Shown in pieces: positions 55,403 to 64,000 of a stretch of DNA of 64,000 bases. The position numbers were made by a program, and so were the translations under genes. This DNA is from CAVWCW01 sp963753615 (GTDB taxonomy: Bacteria; Pseudomonadota; Gammaproteobacteria; Chromatiales; Chromatiaceae), in NCBI GenBank assembly GCA_963753615.1, contig CAVWCW010000014.1:1-64000 (forward strand), written 5' to 3'. Under the pieces are notes generated by a model that was not told the DNA's origin, made no database searches, and was given only the letters and a program-made list of their open reading frames with translations. Every line of letters begins with the position of its first letter. Position 1 is the stretch's first letter.

Positions 55403-56697
55403 GCGGTAATCGGGAACTGCGTATCCGGGTACCGGTACTGACCCGGGTGGAAGGCGAGGGGTCGCTGCGCATCGATATCGCCGAGGGCCGGATTGAGGGC
55501 CTGCAGCTCAGCATCTTCGAACCACCCCGACTGTTCGAAAAGCTGGTCGAGGGCCAAGCCTACGACGCCCTGCCCGATATACTGGCGCGGATCTGCGGCA
55601 TCTGTCCGGTGGCCTATCAGGTGACCGTCGCCCAGGCCCTTGAGCAGCTCTTCGCCTGCCGCTTGGGGCCTGAGGAGCAAGCCCTGCGCCGGGCCATGTA
55701 CTGCGGCGAATGGCTGCAGAGTCACAGTCTGCACATCCACTTGCTCGCGCTTCCGGATTTCCTCGGTTTCGACAGCGCCATTGCCATGGCCGAACGCTAT
55801 CCGGACCAACTGCGCCGGGGCCTGCGACTGCAGGAACTGGGCAACCGGCTGATCGAGCTGCTGGGGGGGCGCTCGGTGCATCCGGTGGGGCTGCGGGTGG
55901 GGGGCTTTCACCGCTTGCCGGAACCGGGGGCGGTGGATACCCTGGCGGCCAGCCTCGAGGCGGCGGCCAAAGATGCCGAGGCCCTGTTCCAATGGTGCGC
56001 CGGGCTGGATTATCCGACCGATCACCAGGTTTTCACCAGCGTCGCCCTCAGCCACCCCGAGGACTACGCCATCGAGGCCGGCACCATTATCTCCGGCGGC
56101 GGCCTGCACCTGGATATCAGCGACTACGAGGACTGGTTCGAGCAGTTCCAGCTGCCCCATTCCACCGCGCTCTACAGCCACCTGGACGAGCAGCCCTACC
56201 TGGTGGGACCCCTGGCCCGCATCAATCTCAACCTGCATCAACTTCCGGAACCGGTGCGCCTGGCCCTGAACGATTCCCCGATCCGCTTTCCCAGCCACAA
56301 CATGTTCCACAGCCTGCTGGCGCGGGCCGCCGAGGTCTGGTTCGCCGTCATCGAAGCGGCCCGCCTGCTGCGCCAATATCGCCCGCCGGAACGGCCCGCG
56401 GAGCCGCTGGCGCCGCGCCCCGGAATCGCCTTCGGGGCCACCGAGGCCCCGCGGGGCCTGCTATGGCAGCGTATCCGCATCGGCGAGAAGGGACGGGTGC
56501 GCCAGGCCCGCATCGTACCGCCCACCAGCCAGAACCAGGCCCGTATCGAGGCCGACCTGGAGCACTCCCTGCAGGCCCTGGGTCTGGACCGCCCGGAGCC
56601 GGAGTTGCGTCTGCGGGCCGAGCGGGTGGTGCGCAACTACGACCCGTGCATCTCCTGTGCCACCCACTTTCTGGGCCTGGAGGTCAATCGGAGATGA
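55399..56697 (+). CDS. hydA: Group 3b NiFe hydrogenase large subunit (HydA)
   Basis: A 432-residue catalytic subunit. Ni-binding motif L1 is ARICGICPVAYQ (Tyr where many groups have His after the CxxC) and L2 is DPCISCATHFL near the C-terminus. Group 3b enzymes reversibly couple H2 to NADP(H) and can also reduce sulfur. L2 is followed by a short tail (GLEVNRR), which the downstream protease would remove. The GTG overlaps hydD by 4 nt. No hyp accessory genes are in the window. Confidence 0.92.
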   Translation: MSGNRELRIRVPVLTRVEGEGSLRIDIAEGRIEGLQLSIFEPPRLFEKLVEGQAYDALPDILARICGICPVAYQVTVAQALEQLFACRLGPEEQALRRAMYCGEWLQSHSLHIHLLALPDFLGFDSAIAMAERYPDQLRRGLRLQELGNRLIELLGGRSVHPVGLRVGGFHRLPEPGAVDTLAASLEAAAKDAEALFQWCAGLDYPTDHQVFTSVALSHPEDYAIEAGTIISGGGLHLDISDYEDWFEQFQLPHSTALYSHLDEQPYLVGPLARINLNLHQLPEPVRLALNDSPIRFPSHNMFHSLLARAAEVWFAVIEAARLLRQYRPPERPAEPLAPRPGIAFGATEAPRGLLWQRIRIGEKGRVRQARIVPPTSQNQARIEADLEHSLQALGLDRPEPELRLRAERVVRNYDPCISCATHFLGLEVNRR

Positions 56698-57179
56698 GTC
56701 CCCTGGTGCTCGGCATCGGCTCGCCCTTCGGTGCCGACCGGCTGGGTTGGCTGGCCCTGGACGCCCTCGCGTCGGCCGGCCTGGAGCGAAGCCGGCCAGG
56801 GTTGCGCCTGCTCAAGCTCGACCGCCCCGGCAGCCGGTTGCTGGCGACCCTGGACGGTGCCGAGCAGGCGCTGCTGATCGACGCCCTGGACGGCCCCGGC
56901 GCTCCCGGCGCTGTGCGCCGGATCGACCCCGCCGAGCTGACCACCGATGGGGCCGTGCTGTCCGGGCACCGGTTCGGAGTGGCCGAGGCCCTGGCCCTGG
57001 CCCGCGCCCTCGGGGTCCTGCCGCCGCGACTGGCGCTGTTCAGTATCCTGGCCGGTTGCGGGCCCTGGCCGGAGCCGCTGGGGCTGCCCGCCGCCAGCCG
57101 ACAGCGGTTGCTGCGAGAGGTTCGCGCCGAGCTGGAGGCGCCGGGCTTGCAGCACCCGGCCGGCACGACGATGGCGTAA
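56694..57179 (+). CDS. Hydrogenase maturation protease
   Basis: A 161-residue M52-family protease. The motif LGIGSPFGADRLG (metal Asp) and VLSGHRFGVAEALALA (His) are visible. It cleaves the C-terminal tail of HydA after Ni insertion. It overlaps hydA by 4 nt and is inside a longer open frame, so the ATG at 56694 is chosen by family. Confidence 0.85.
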   Translation: MSPLVLGIGSPFGADRLGWLALDALASAGLERSRPGLRLLKLDRPGSRLLATLDGAEQALLIDALDGPGAPGAVRRIDPAELTTDGAVLSGHRFGVAEALALARALGVLPPRLALFSILAGCGPWPEPLGLPAASRQRLLREVRAELEAPGLQHPAGTTMA

Positions 57180-57196
57180 GGGCCCCCAGATCGCCC

Positions 57197-57529
57197 ATGC
57201 CGCAGTCCCGCCGTCGCCAGCTTGCCCTGATATTGACCCGGATCGAAGCCGAACTGCGACGGCTCGGGCTTTGGTCCGCACTCCCGCCGCCCGACGCCGC
57301 ACTGCAGAGCACGCTGCCGTTCTGTTTCGATACCCTGGCCTTCGAGCAATGGTTGCAGTGGGCGTTCTTGCCCCGCTTCTGGGCCCTGCTGCAGCAGGAC
57401 GGCCCGCTTCCGGAGCGCTGCGGCATCGCTCCGATGGCCGAGGTCTGGTTCGAGGACAAGGCCGTAGCTGCGCAGGACCTGATCGAGCTGCTGAGGACCT
57501 TCGACCAAGTCCTGACCGCGGCGGATTGA
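57197..57529 (+). CDS. YqcC-like protein
   Basis: A 110-residue YqcC/DUF446 protein: ILTRIEAELRRLGLWS, STLPFCFDTLAFEQWLQWAFLPRFWALL and GIAPMAEVWF match the family. Members of known structure are helical and of unknown function. It follows the hydrogenase protease by 17 nt and may be part of that operon. Confidence 0.82.
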   Translation: MPQSRRRQLALILTRIEAELRRLGLWSALPPPDAALQSTLPFCFDTLAFEQWLQWAFLPRFWALLQQDGPLPERCGIAPMAEVWFEDKAVAAQDLIELLRTFDQVLTAAD

Positions 57530-57617
57530 TTCTGCGTTCACTCTGGGTTCAGTTGCCGCCGCCGATACTGGAATCGTTGGCAGCGCGGTGCTGCCGGGAA
57601 TCCGATGGAGGCGAATC

Positions 57618-58370
57618 ATGTATCCGAAAAACTGGCAGACCCTGTTTTTTTCCTGGCTGTTGTTGGTCGTGGCCAGCCCCGGGTTGCAGGCGGACTGGCG
57701 GCCGCACGATCGAGACCTGATCGACCTGGACGTGGTTGGCGAGCGCGGGCGCGAGCTTTCCCAGTACCCCGTCGACCGGGGCGGCACCAACTACCGGGCC
57801 TATGTTGAGGCCCGCCGGGATGCCGAATACGGCCTGCGGCTGCGCAACCGCAGCGGTGAGCGGATCGGGTTGGTGATTGCCGTGGACGGACGCAATATCC
57901 TCAACGGCAAGCGCTCGGAGTTGGGGCCGGACGAGCCCATGTATGTGCTGGGGCCGCACGAGCGGGCGGAGTACGACGGCTGGCGGACCGGGCGCGACCG
58001 GGTGCATCGTTTCTACTTTACCGATGTGGGCGACTCCTACGCCGCGGCCTGGGGCGACCGCAGCGCCATGGGCGTGATCTCGGTGGCCGTATACCGGGAG
58101 CGGGAGGCGGACGCCGAGATCTATCTGCCGCGCCGCAAGCACCGGGCCGAGGGCGCCGGCACCGGTTTCGGGGATGAAGCCTGGTCCCCGAGCCGGCGGG
58201 TCGACTTCGCCCCGCGCCGGCGCGCCAGCGCCCAGTATTTCCTCAAGTACGAGTGGCCCCGCACCCTGTGCCGGCTGGGGGTGAGCGACGACTGCCGGGG
58301 TCGGCGCAACCGCTTCTGGCCCGCGAACGAGGAATACGCCGCTTATCCGCCGGGTTATTTCCGCCACTGA
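57618..58370 (+). CDS. Conserved periplasmic protein, function unknown
   Basis: A 250-residue protein with a signal peptide (LFFSWLLLVVASPGLQA). The mature part shows RAYVEARRDAEYGLRLRNRSG, VIAVDGRNILNGKRSELG, MYVLGPHERAEYDGWRT and RVHRFYFTDVGDSYA with W/F-rich patches, and it ends with a WPANEEYAAYPPGYF segment. I recognise these blocks only as those of an uncharacterised proteobacterial family. GGAGGCG precedes the ATG at 57618. It is not overlapped by the hydrogenase genes. Confidence 0.7.
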   Translation: MYPKNWQTLFFSWLLLVVASPGLQADWRPHDRDLIDLDVVGERGRELSQYPVDRGGTNYRAYVEARRDAEYGLRLRNRSGERIGLVIAVDGRNILNGKRSELGPDEPMYVLGPHERAEYDGWRTGRDRVHRFYFTDVGDSYAAAWGDRSAMGVISVAVYREREADAEIYLPRRKHRAEGAGTGFGDEAWSPSRRVDFAPRRRASAQYFLKYEWPRTLCRLGVSDDCRGRRNRFWPANEEYAAYPPGYFRH

Positions 58371-58379
58371 CCGAGCGCC

Positions 58380-58414
58380 GGGATGGCGGCGGTGGCATCG
58401 CCGCCGCCGATCCC
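58380..58414 (+). terminator. GC-rich hairpin, possible terminator
   Basis: GGGAT-GGCGGCGG pairs with CCGCCGCC-(G)ATCCC, followed by a weak T-run (TTATCTTA). The rest of the 377-base gap to yajQ shows no gene. Confidence 0.5.
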
Positions 58415-58747
58415 TTATCTTATGCCGCTGGTTGAACCTAGAAAGAGCAATTGACCGCTCGGTTCTATAGTTAAGGTACTGAAATGCTGGAACACGCCTT
58501 CGCTTTACGTCTTCACCGCTTTAGCGATTCACGCTACCGGGCGTATTGCACGCTTGCGGAGACGCATGGTCCGGTCCTGTTCCAGACGGAACCTGACATT
58601 TCCCACATCCCTGTGGGTCGCTGCGTTGCAACGCCTAGGAATAGATTGACTATTCCGCGTCGTTGCGCCTTGCCCTGCCCCGCCGCAAGCGTACCCTCCG
58701 CCCCGTCCAACTGCTCCTTCTAGCTTGAATTTCGAGGTACAGCGCCG

Positions 58748-59230
58748 ATGCCGTCATTCGATGTGGTTTCCGAGGTGGATCTGCAGGAGGTCCGCAATGC
58801 GGCGGACCAAGCCAACCGCGAGGTGGGGACCCGCTTCGACTTCAAGGGAGTGGACGCCCGCTTCGAGCTCAGCGACTCCGCGATCGAGCTCAGCGCCGAG
58901 CAGGAATTCCAATTGCAGCAGATGATGGATATTTTGCGCCAGAAGCTGGTCAAACGGAAAGTCGATATAGACTGCATGGAAATCGGTGAACCCCAGACCA
59001 ATCTGAATGCAGCGCGCCAGCGGGTAACCATCCGCCAGGGGGTCGACTCGGAACTGGCCAAGCGCATGGTCAAAGAGATCAAAGGCGCGAAGCTGAAGGT
59101 GCAGGCCCAGATCCAGGGCGATCAGGTGCGGATTAGCGGAAAAAAGCGCGACGACCTGCAGCAGGTCATCGCATTATTGCGGGAGGCCGATTACGGGCTG
59201 CCGCTCCAATTCGTCAATTTTCGGGATTGA
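58748..59230 (+). CDS. yajQ: YajQ-family c-di-GMP-binding effector
   Basis: A 160-residue protein with the conserved start MPSFDVVSEVDLQEVRNAADQANREVGTRFDFKG and ATPV-like QGVDSELAKRMVKEIKGAKLKVQAQIQGDQVRISGKKRDDLQ. In Xanthomonas and Pseudomonas YajQ binds c-di-GMP and affects virulence transcription. It may read out the two c-di-GMP enzymes in this window. It ends 2 nt before dsbC. Confidence 0.93.
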   Translation: MPSFDVVSEVDLQEVRNAADQANREVGTRFDFKGVDARFELSDSAIELSAEQEFQLQQMMDILRQKLVKRKVDIDCMEIGEPQTNLNAARQRVTIRQGVDSELAKRMVKEIKGAKLKVQAQIQGDQVRISGKKRDDLQQVIALLREADYGLPLQFVNFRD

Positions 59231-59232
59231 AT

Positions 59233-59988
59233 ATGTTTGCAATGAAAACCAAATCGGGCGCGGGTGTATGCGGGTTGCTGCTGGCGGCGGCGGTGTCCCT
59301 GCCGGCGCTGGCCGGCGAGGGTGCCGAGGCGCCGGATGCGGTCCTGGAGGGACTGCAAAAAATCTTCCCCGGCAGCCCGGTGGACAGCGTCAAGCCGTCC
59401 GGGATGCCCGGGCTCTACCAGGCCACTGTCGGGGCGCGCCTGTTCTACGTCAGCGAAGACGGCAAGTACCTGATGCAGGGCACCCTGTACGATATCGACG
59501 CCCGCACCAACCTTACCGAGGCGGCCGAGACCGAGATTCGCCTGGCCGCCATGCAAGAAATGAACGAGGACCAGATGGTGGTCTTCGAGCCCAAGGAGGC
59601 CAAGCACACCATCACCGTGTTCACCGACATCGACTGCGGCTACTGCCGCAAGCTGCACAACGAGATGGAAGCCTACAACGAAAAGGGCATCCGGGTGCGC
59701 TACCTGTTCTACCCCCGCAGCGGCCCCAACTCGCCTTCGTTCGACAAGGCGGTGTCGGTCTGGTGCGCCGACGACCGCAACCAGGCGATGACCGACGCCA
59801 AGACCGGCAAGCCGGTGGAACCGCGCACCTGCGACAACCCGGTGGCCGACCACTATGCCCTGGGCGGCACCATGGGCGTGCGCGGCACCCCGGCCATCAT
59901 CCTGGAAGACGGCGAGATGCTGCCCGGGTACGTGCCGGCGGACCGTCTGTCCAAGGCCCTGGAAGCCCCGGGGATGCAGGCCAAGTAA
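59233..59988 (+). CDS. dsbC: Thiol:disulfide interchange protein DsbC
   Basis: A 251-residue periplasmic disulfide isomerase. Signal peptide (VCGLLLAAAVSLPALA), an N-terminal dimerisation domain (about 30-95) and a thioredoxin domain with CGYC in FTDIDCGYCRKLH (about 138) and the cis-Pro in RGTPAIIL. It works with DsbD, which is not in view. The start at 59233 follows the yajQ stop directly. Confidence 0.93.
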   Translation: MFAMKTKSGAGVCGLLLAAAVSLPALAGEGAEAPDAVLEGLQKIFPGSPVDSVKPSGMPGLYQATVGARLFYVSEDGKYLMQGTLYDIDARTNLTEAAETEIRLAAMQEMNEDQMVVFEPKEAKHTITVFTDIDCGYCRKLHNEMEAYNEKGIRVRYLFYPRSGPNSPSFDKAVSVWCADDRNQAMTDAKTGKPVEPRTCDNPVADHYALGGTMGVRGTPAIILEDGEMLPGYVPADRLSKALEAPGMQAK

Positions 59989-60027
59989 GACATTGGCAGC
60001 GCCCGGGCTCGCCCCGGGCGCTGCCGC

Positions 60028-60351
60028 TCAGCGCTCCAGGTACTGGAGCTTGTCCGGCACGCCGTTCCATTCGTCGGCGTCCGCCGGCGCATCCTTGATC
60101 TGGCTGATTACCGGCCACTCGGCGCACAACTCCGCGTTCAGTTCCAGGAAATGGGACTGCTCATCCGGCAGGTCATCCTCGCTGAAAATCGCTTCCACCG
60201 GGCACTCGGGCTCGCACAGGGCACAGTCGATGCACTCGTCCGGGTCGATGGCAAGGAAGTTCGGCCCCTCGTGGAAGCAGTCCACGGGACACACCTCCAC
60301 GCAGTCGGTGTATTTGCAACGGATGCAGTTCTCGGTTACCACATAGGTCAT
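60028..60351 (-). CDS. fdxA: Seven-iron ferredoxin FdxA
   Basis: A 107-residue ferredoxin. The N-terminal CIRCKYTDCVEVCPVDCF (3Fe-4S and 4Fe-4S ligands) is followed by CIDCALCEPECPVEAI and the long C-terminal helical tail typical of the 7Fe type. It is located near mutS as in many gammaproteobacteria. Confidence 0.95.
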   Translation of the reverse strand: MTYVVTENCIRCKYTDCVEVCPVDCFHEGPNFLAIDPDECIDCALCEPECPVEAIFSEDDLPDEQSHFLELNAELCAEWPVISQIKDAPADADEWNGVPDKLQYLER

Positions 60352-60390
60352 GGATGGGTCTCCTGTGGGCGGTTAGGCGGTGTCAAATTT

Positions 60391-60414
60391 CAGGACTGAG
60401 GACTGAGGACTGAG
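60391..60414 (+). repeat. Short tandem heptanucleotide repeat (GAGGACT)
   Basis: Three units of the family also present at 11278-11299 and 46951-47027, between fdxA and mutS. Confidence 0.8.
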
Positions 60415-60489
60415 TTCCACGGCACTCCTTTCGCCTCCAGTCGGGCCGCACTGATCGCGATTTTGCCCGCAATTGGCATGACCTGCAGT

Positions 60490-63048
60490 CTAGAGCATCG
60501 CCTTGAGCCGATACAGGGCGTCCAGCGCCTGGCGTGGGCTGAGCTGGTCGGGGTCCAGTTCCTCCAGGGCGTCCAGAGCCGGGTGCTCGGGCTCGGGGGG
60601 GAATAGCGACAGCTGACTGCCTTGGCGCTCGCTGTGGCGGTGGGCGCTGTCTTCGAGTTCCCGCAGGCGTCGCTTCGCCTGCTCGATCACCGGCCGCGGC
60701 ACCCCGGCCAAGGCCGCCACTTGCAGGCCGTAACTCTGGTTGGCCGGGCCCTCGCGCAGGGCGTGGAGAAACACGATGGAGTCCCCGTGCTCCACCGCGT
60801 CCAGATGCACGTTGGCGATATTGGGATACGCCTCGGGCAGGGTGGTGAGCTCGAAGTAGTGGGTGGCGAACAGGGTGAAGGCGCGGATGCGCCCGGCCAG
60901 TTCCAGCGCGCTGGCCCAGGCCAGGGATAATCCGTCGAAGGTGCTGGTGCCCCGCCCGACCTCATCCATCAACACCAGGCTCTGGTCGCTGGCGTTGTGC
61001 AGGATATTGGCGGTCTCCTCCATCTCGACCATGAAGGTGGAACGGCCGCCCGCCAGGTCGTCGGCGGCGCCGATGCGCGAGAAGATACGGTCCACCGGGC
61101 CCAGTTCTGCCGCCGCCGCCGGTACGTAGCTGCCGGCGTAGGCGAGCAGCAGGATCAGGGCGCACTGGCGCATGTAGGTGGACTTGCCGCCCATGTTGGG
61201 CCCGGTGATGATCAGCATGCGCCGGCGCTCGTCCAGGGTCAGTCCGTTGGCCACGAAGTCGCCCGCGCTCGCCTGCTCCACCACGGGATGGCGGCCGTCG
61301 CGAATGCGGATGCCCGGACGTTCGCTGAGCTGCGGCTGGCTCAGATCCAGGCGCCGCGCCCGCTCGGCCAGATTCGCCAGCACATCCAGGCAGGCCAGGG
61401 CCTCGGCGCTCGCCTGGAGCGGCCCTAGCTGCGCGCCGATGCGCTCCAGCAAAGCGTCATACAGGGCCTTTTCCCGCGTCAGGGAACGCTCGCGGGCGCT
61501 CAACACCTTGTCCTCGAACTTTTTCAGCTCGGGGGTGATGTAACGCTCGGCCCCCTTCAGGGTCTGGCGCCGCAGATAATCCTCGGGTACCTGGTCCGAC
61601 TGGCTGCGGCTGACCTCGATGTAATAACCATGCACCCGGTTGTAGCTGACCCTAAGGTTGGCGATGCCGCTGCGCTCGCGTTCGCGCTGTTCCAGATCGA
61701 GCAGGAACTGGGCTGCGTTCTCCGACAGTCCTCGCAGTTCGTCTAGTTCGGCGTCGTAACCCTGGGCCAGCACCCCGCCGTCGCGGATCAACACCGGTGG
61801 CTGTTCGATGATGGCCCGCTGCAATAGTTCGTGGGTTTCCGGATGACGCCCGGCCTGGTCCGCCAGTTCCGTCACCAGCGGGCTGTCCAGCGGCGCCAGC
61901 AGTCGTTGCAATTCGGGCAGGCAGCCGAGCGCATCGCGCAGCACCGCCAGGTCCCGTGGCCGCGCCGACTTCAGGGCCACCCGGGCCAGAATGCGCTCGA
62001 CGTCGCCGACCCCGCCCAGCAGTTCCCGAAGTCCGTCTTCGGCGCCCCGATCCAGCAGTTCGCCGACAGCGGCGTGGCGGCCCCGTACTTGGGCGGCATC
62101 GCGAAGCGGCCGGTTAAGCCAGCGCCGCAGCATGCGTCCGCCCATGGCCGTGACGGTGCGGTCCATGACCCCGGCGAGGGTGTGGCGCGGCTGGCCGCTC
62201 AGGCTGTGGTCGATCTCCAGATTGCGCCGGGTGGCCGCGTCGATGACGATGGCGTCTTCGCGCCGCTCCAGGCTCAGGCCCCGCAGGTGCGGCAATGCGC
62301 CCTGTTGGGTATCGCGCAGGTACTGCAGCAGGCAGCCGGCGGCGGCCACCGCCAACGGCACCCCGTCGACCCCGAACCCCCCAAGGTCGCGGGTGCCGAA
62401 CTGGCGGCTGAGCAGGCGCCGGGCGCTATCCAGTTCGAAGTGCCAGGGCGGACGCCGGGTCACGCCGGTACCCCGGCCCGGCTCCAGGCGCGGCGGCATG
62501 GGCGCGTCTTCGGCCAGCAGCAGCTCCGCCGGGCGCAGCCGCTCCAGTTCCCCTGCCAGGGCCTCTCCGGCGCTCAGCTCCTGGACGCTGAAGCGGCCGC
62601 CGGCCAGGTCCAGCACCGCCAGACCGCAGCGCTCGCCATCCTGGTGCAGGGCCGCCAGCAGGTTGTCCCGGCGCTCATCCAGCAGGGCCTCGTCGGTCAA
62701 GGTGCCGGGGGTCACGATGCGCACGACCTTGCGCTCTACCGGCCCCTTGCTGGCCGCCGGGTCGCCGATCTGCTCGCAGATCGCCACCGATTCGCCGAGC
62801 CGCACCAGCTTGGCCAGGTAGCCCTCGGCGGCATGATAGGGCACCCCGGCCATCGGGATCGGCTGGCCTGCCGACTGGCCGCGCTTGGTCAGCGTAATGT
62901 CGAGCATACGCGCGGCCTTCTCGGCGTCCGCGTAGAACAGCTCGTAGAAGTCGCCCATGCGGTAGAACAGCAGAAGCTCCGGGTGCTCGGCCTTGAGCGC
63001 CAGGTACTGCTGCATCATCGGGGTGTGCTGGGCCTGGGCTTTGGCCAA
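60490..63048 (-). CDS. mutS: DNA mismatch repair protein MutS
   Basis: An 852-residue mismatch sensor. The mismatch-binding Phe-x-Glu is in GDFYELF (residues 32-38), Walker A is GPNMGGKSTYMRQ and Walker B is LVLMDEVGRGTSTFDG. The C-terminal beta-clamp/tetramer region is short but present. The start is MAKAQAQHTPMMQQYLALK. Confidence 0.97.
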   Translation of the reverse strand: MAKAQAQHTPMMQQYLALKAEHPELLLFYRMGDFYELFYADAEKAARMLDITLTKRGQSAGQPIPMAGVPYHAAEGYLAKLVRLGESVAICEQIGDPAASKGPVERKVVRIVTPGTLTDEALLDERRDNLLAALHQDGERCGLAVLDLAGGRFSVQELSAGEALAGELERLRPAELLLAEDAPMPPRLEPGRGTGVTRRPPWHFELDSARRLLSRQFGTRDLGGFGVDGVPLAVAAAGCLLQYLRDTQQGALPHLRGLSLERREDAIVIDAATRRNLEIDHSLSGQPRHTLAGVMDRTVTAMGGRMLRRWLNRPLRDAAQVRGRHAAVGELLDRGAEDGLRELLGGVGDVERILARVALKSARPRDLAVLRDALGCLPELQRLLAPLDSPLVTELADQAGRHPETHELLQRAIIEQPPVLIRDGGVLAQGYDAELDELRGLSENAAQFLLDLEQRERERSGIANLRVSYNRVHGYYIEVSRSQSDQVPEDYLRRQTLKGAERYITPELKKFEDKVLSARERSLTREKALYDALLERIGAQLGPLQASAEALACLDVLANLAERARRLDLSQPQLSERPGIRIRDGRHPVVEQASAGDFVANGLTLDERRRMLIITGPNMGGKSTYMRQCALILLLAYAGSYVPAAAAELGPVDRIFSRIGAADDLAGGRSTFMVEMEETANILHNASDQSLVLMDEVGRGTSTFDGLSLAWASALELAGRIRAFTLFATHYFELTTLPEAYPNIANVHLDAVEHGDSIVFLHALREGPANQSYGLQVAALAGVPRPVIEQAKRRLRELEDSAHRHSERQGSQLSLFPPEPEHPALDALEELDPDQLSPRQALDALYRLKAML

Positions 63049-63081
63049 TTCAATTCCCCCGTCGGCGACGTGCTGGTGCGC

Positions 63082-63363
63082 TCACTCGAAGTCGTAGTGC
63101 TTTTCCACCGGCTCCAGCACCTCCCAGGTGCAGGACAGGCCGGCCGGAAAGATGACCAAGTCACCGCGGCCGAACTGTTCGGGCTCGCCGCCGTCCGGGG
63201 TGACGATGACCTTGCCGCGGATGAAGTAGCAGGTCTCCTGCTGGTCGTAGTGCCAGGGAAATTTGGAGACCTCCTTCTTCCAGATCGGCCAGTCGAACAC
63301 CCCCAGCACCTCCAGCTTCATGGGCGAGGCCTTATGTTCGCAAAGAATGGAATTCATGGGCAT
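63082..63363 (-). CDS. DUF861-type cupin
   Basis: A 93-residue single-domain cupin: FPWHYDQQETCYFIRGKVIVTPDGGEPEQFGRGDLVIFPAGLSCTWEV. These small cupins resemble ureidoglycolate-lyase-like and other regulatory cupins; function is unknown. It is adjacent to mutS on the same strand. Confidence 0.8.
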   Translation of the reverse strand: MPMNSILCEHKASPMKLEVLGVFDWPIWKKEVSKFPWHYDQQETCYFIRGKVIVTPDGGEPEQFGRGDLVIFPAGLSCTWEVLEPVEKHYDFE

Positions 63364-63494
63364 AACCTGCTAAGAATTGTGGCAACGGCTGGGCAGTTTA
63401 GCAGGCTCGGCCCCTTCTCAGAACCGGTTGCGAACCCGGGGCGGCGCCAGGGTCGGCGCGCCGCCGGCTAAGTGACCGGTGGAGCACCAAAACG

Positions 63495-63986
63495 ATGGAA
63501 AACGAACTCTATCCCCAGGCCGAGAACTTGGGCGAGCGCCTGCGCAAGTTGGGCTGGCGCCTGGCGCTGGCGGAATCCTGCACCGGGGGCTGGCTGGCCA
63601 AGCTGGTCACCGACGTCCCCGGCAGCAGCGACTGGTTCGACCGCGGCTTCGTCTCTTACAGCGACCAGGCCAAGCAGGAGATGCTGGGGGTGGACGAAAC
63701 CACCCTGGCCACCTTCGGCGCGGTCAGCGGCGAGACGGCGCGGGCCATGGTGGCGGGCGTCCTGGCCCAAAACGGCGCCGACCTGGCCCTGGCCATTACC
63801 GGTATCGCGGGACCCGGCGGCGGCAGCATCGACAAGCCGGTGGGCACGGTATGGTTCGCCTGGGGCCGTCCCGGCGCCGATGCCCGGGCCGCCCGCGAAC
63901 GCTTCGACGGCGACCGCGAGGCGGTGCGCCGCCAAGCGGTGGCTTATGCCATCGCCCGGCTCCGCGAGTTGGCGGATGCCGAGTAG
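63495..63986 (+). CDS. pncC: Nicotinamide-nucleotide amidase (CinA C-terminal domain)
   Basis: A 163-residue stand-alone CinA-like deamidase converting NMN to nicotinate mononucleotide. The signature LALAESCTGGWLAKLVTDVPGSSDWFDRGFVSYS and ITGIAGPGGGS are intact. It is divergent from mutS and commonly followed by recA, which would lie just outside the window. Confidence 0.9.
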   Translation: MENELYPQAENLGERLRKLGWRLALAESCTGGWLAKLVTDVPGSSDWFDRGFVSYSDQAKQEMLGVDETTLATFGAVSGETARAMVAGVLAQNGADLALAITGIAGPGGGSIDKPVGTVWFAWGRPGADARAARERFDGDREAVRRQAVAYAIARLRELADAE

Positions 63987-64000
63987 CGAGCGGCTGTTCT

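Noticed and set aside
58484..58723. 79-residue frame upstream of yajQ
   Set aside because: No ribosome site and no protein-like motifs; it overlaps the probable yajQ promoter region.

Overview
The window looks like a chromosomal segment of a GC-rich gammaproteobacterium. The type IV pilus block (pilA-pilR-pilS with a PP0621-type gene), bamD/rluD in divergent orientation, hisBHAF-hisE-tatABC, mutS opposite pncC, clpB under a sigma-32-type promoter and yajQ-dsbC all fit that class. A group 3b NiFe hydrogenase operon (hydBGDA plus protease) suggests a facultative or chemolithotrophic lifestyle, possibly Chromatiales-like. That placement is inference; there is no rRNA here to test it.

Layout. 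0-3.5 kb: HdeA-like periplasmic protein, malate dehydrogenase and a thioredoxin-VKOR membrane protein. 3.5-4.8 kb: gene-free, with a MITE-like element and three diverged tandem units of about 265 bp, each with a hairpin. 4.8-9.5 kb (minus): two PotD/NspS-like periplasmic binding proteins overlapping a membrane GGDEF-EAL protein, organised like the NspS-MbaA polyamine/c-di-GMP switch. 9.9-16.4 kb: pip, dtd, hisB-H-A-F, a hisI remnant, hisE and tatABC. 16.5-22.5 kb: histidine kinase with a degenerate receiver, REC-PAS-GGDEF-EAL regulator, YyaL-like protein and a pentapeptide protein. 22.9-27 kb: pilA, pilR, pilS and a PP0621 protein. 27-36 kb: sucCD, nadE, glnB, bamD, rluD, pgeF, gcvR-like, def and an acyltransferase. 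36-44 kb: a MITE, a giant PTPS-related membrane protein and a minor-pilin cluster with a Ser/Thr-rich PilV-like pilin. 44-52.5 kb: clpB, a gene for a 40-residue acidic peptide, DUF4399, DUF971, metA, a P-loop ATPase, a Nudix-cupin fusion and an alpha/beta hydrolase. 52.6-57.5 kb: group 3b hydrogenase. 57.6-64 kb: unknown periplasmic protein, yajQ, dsbC, fdxA, mutS, a cupin and pncC.

Themes. Cyclic-di-GMP signalling recurs (two GGDEF-EAL proteins and YajQ) beside type IV pilus genes, so a motility/attachment programme is plausible. Envelope protein folding and export (TatABC, DsbC, VKOR-type protein, BamD) is also well represented.

Quality note. Five genes (pip, yyaL-like, def, PTPS-related, pilE) have their frame broken, six times in all, and every break is repaired by removing one base. 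This points to one-base insertion errors in the assembly more than to five independent pseudogenes. The hisI loss is different: most of the gene is absent.
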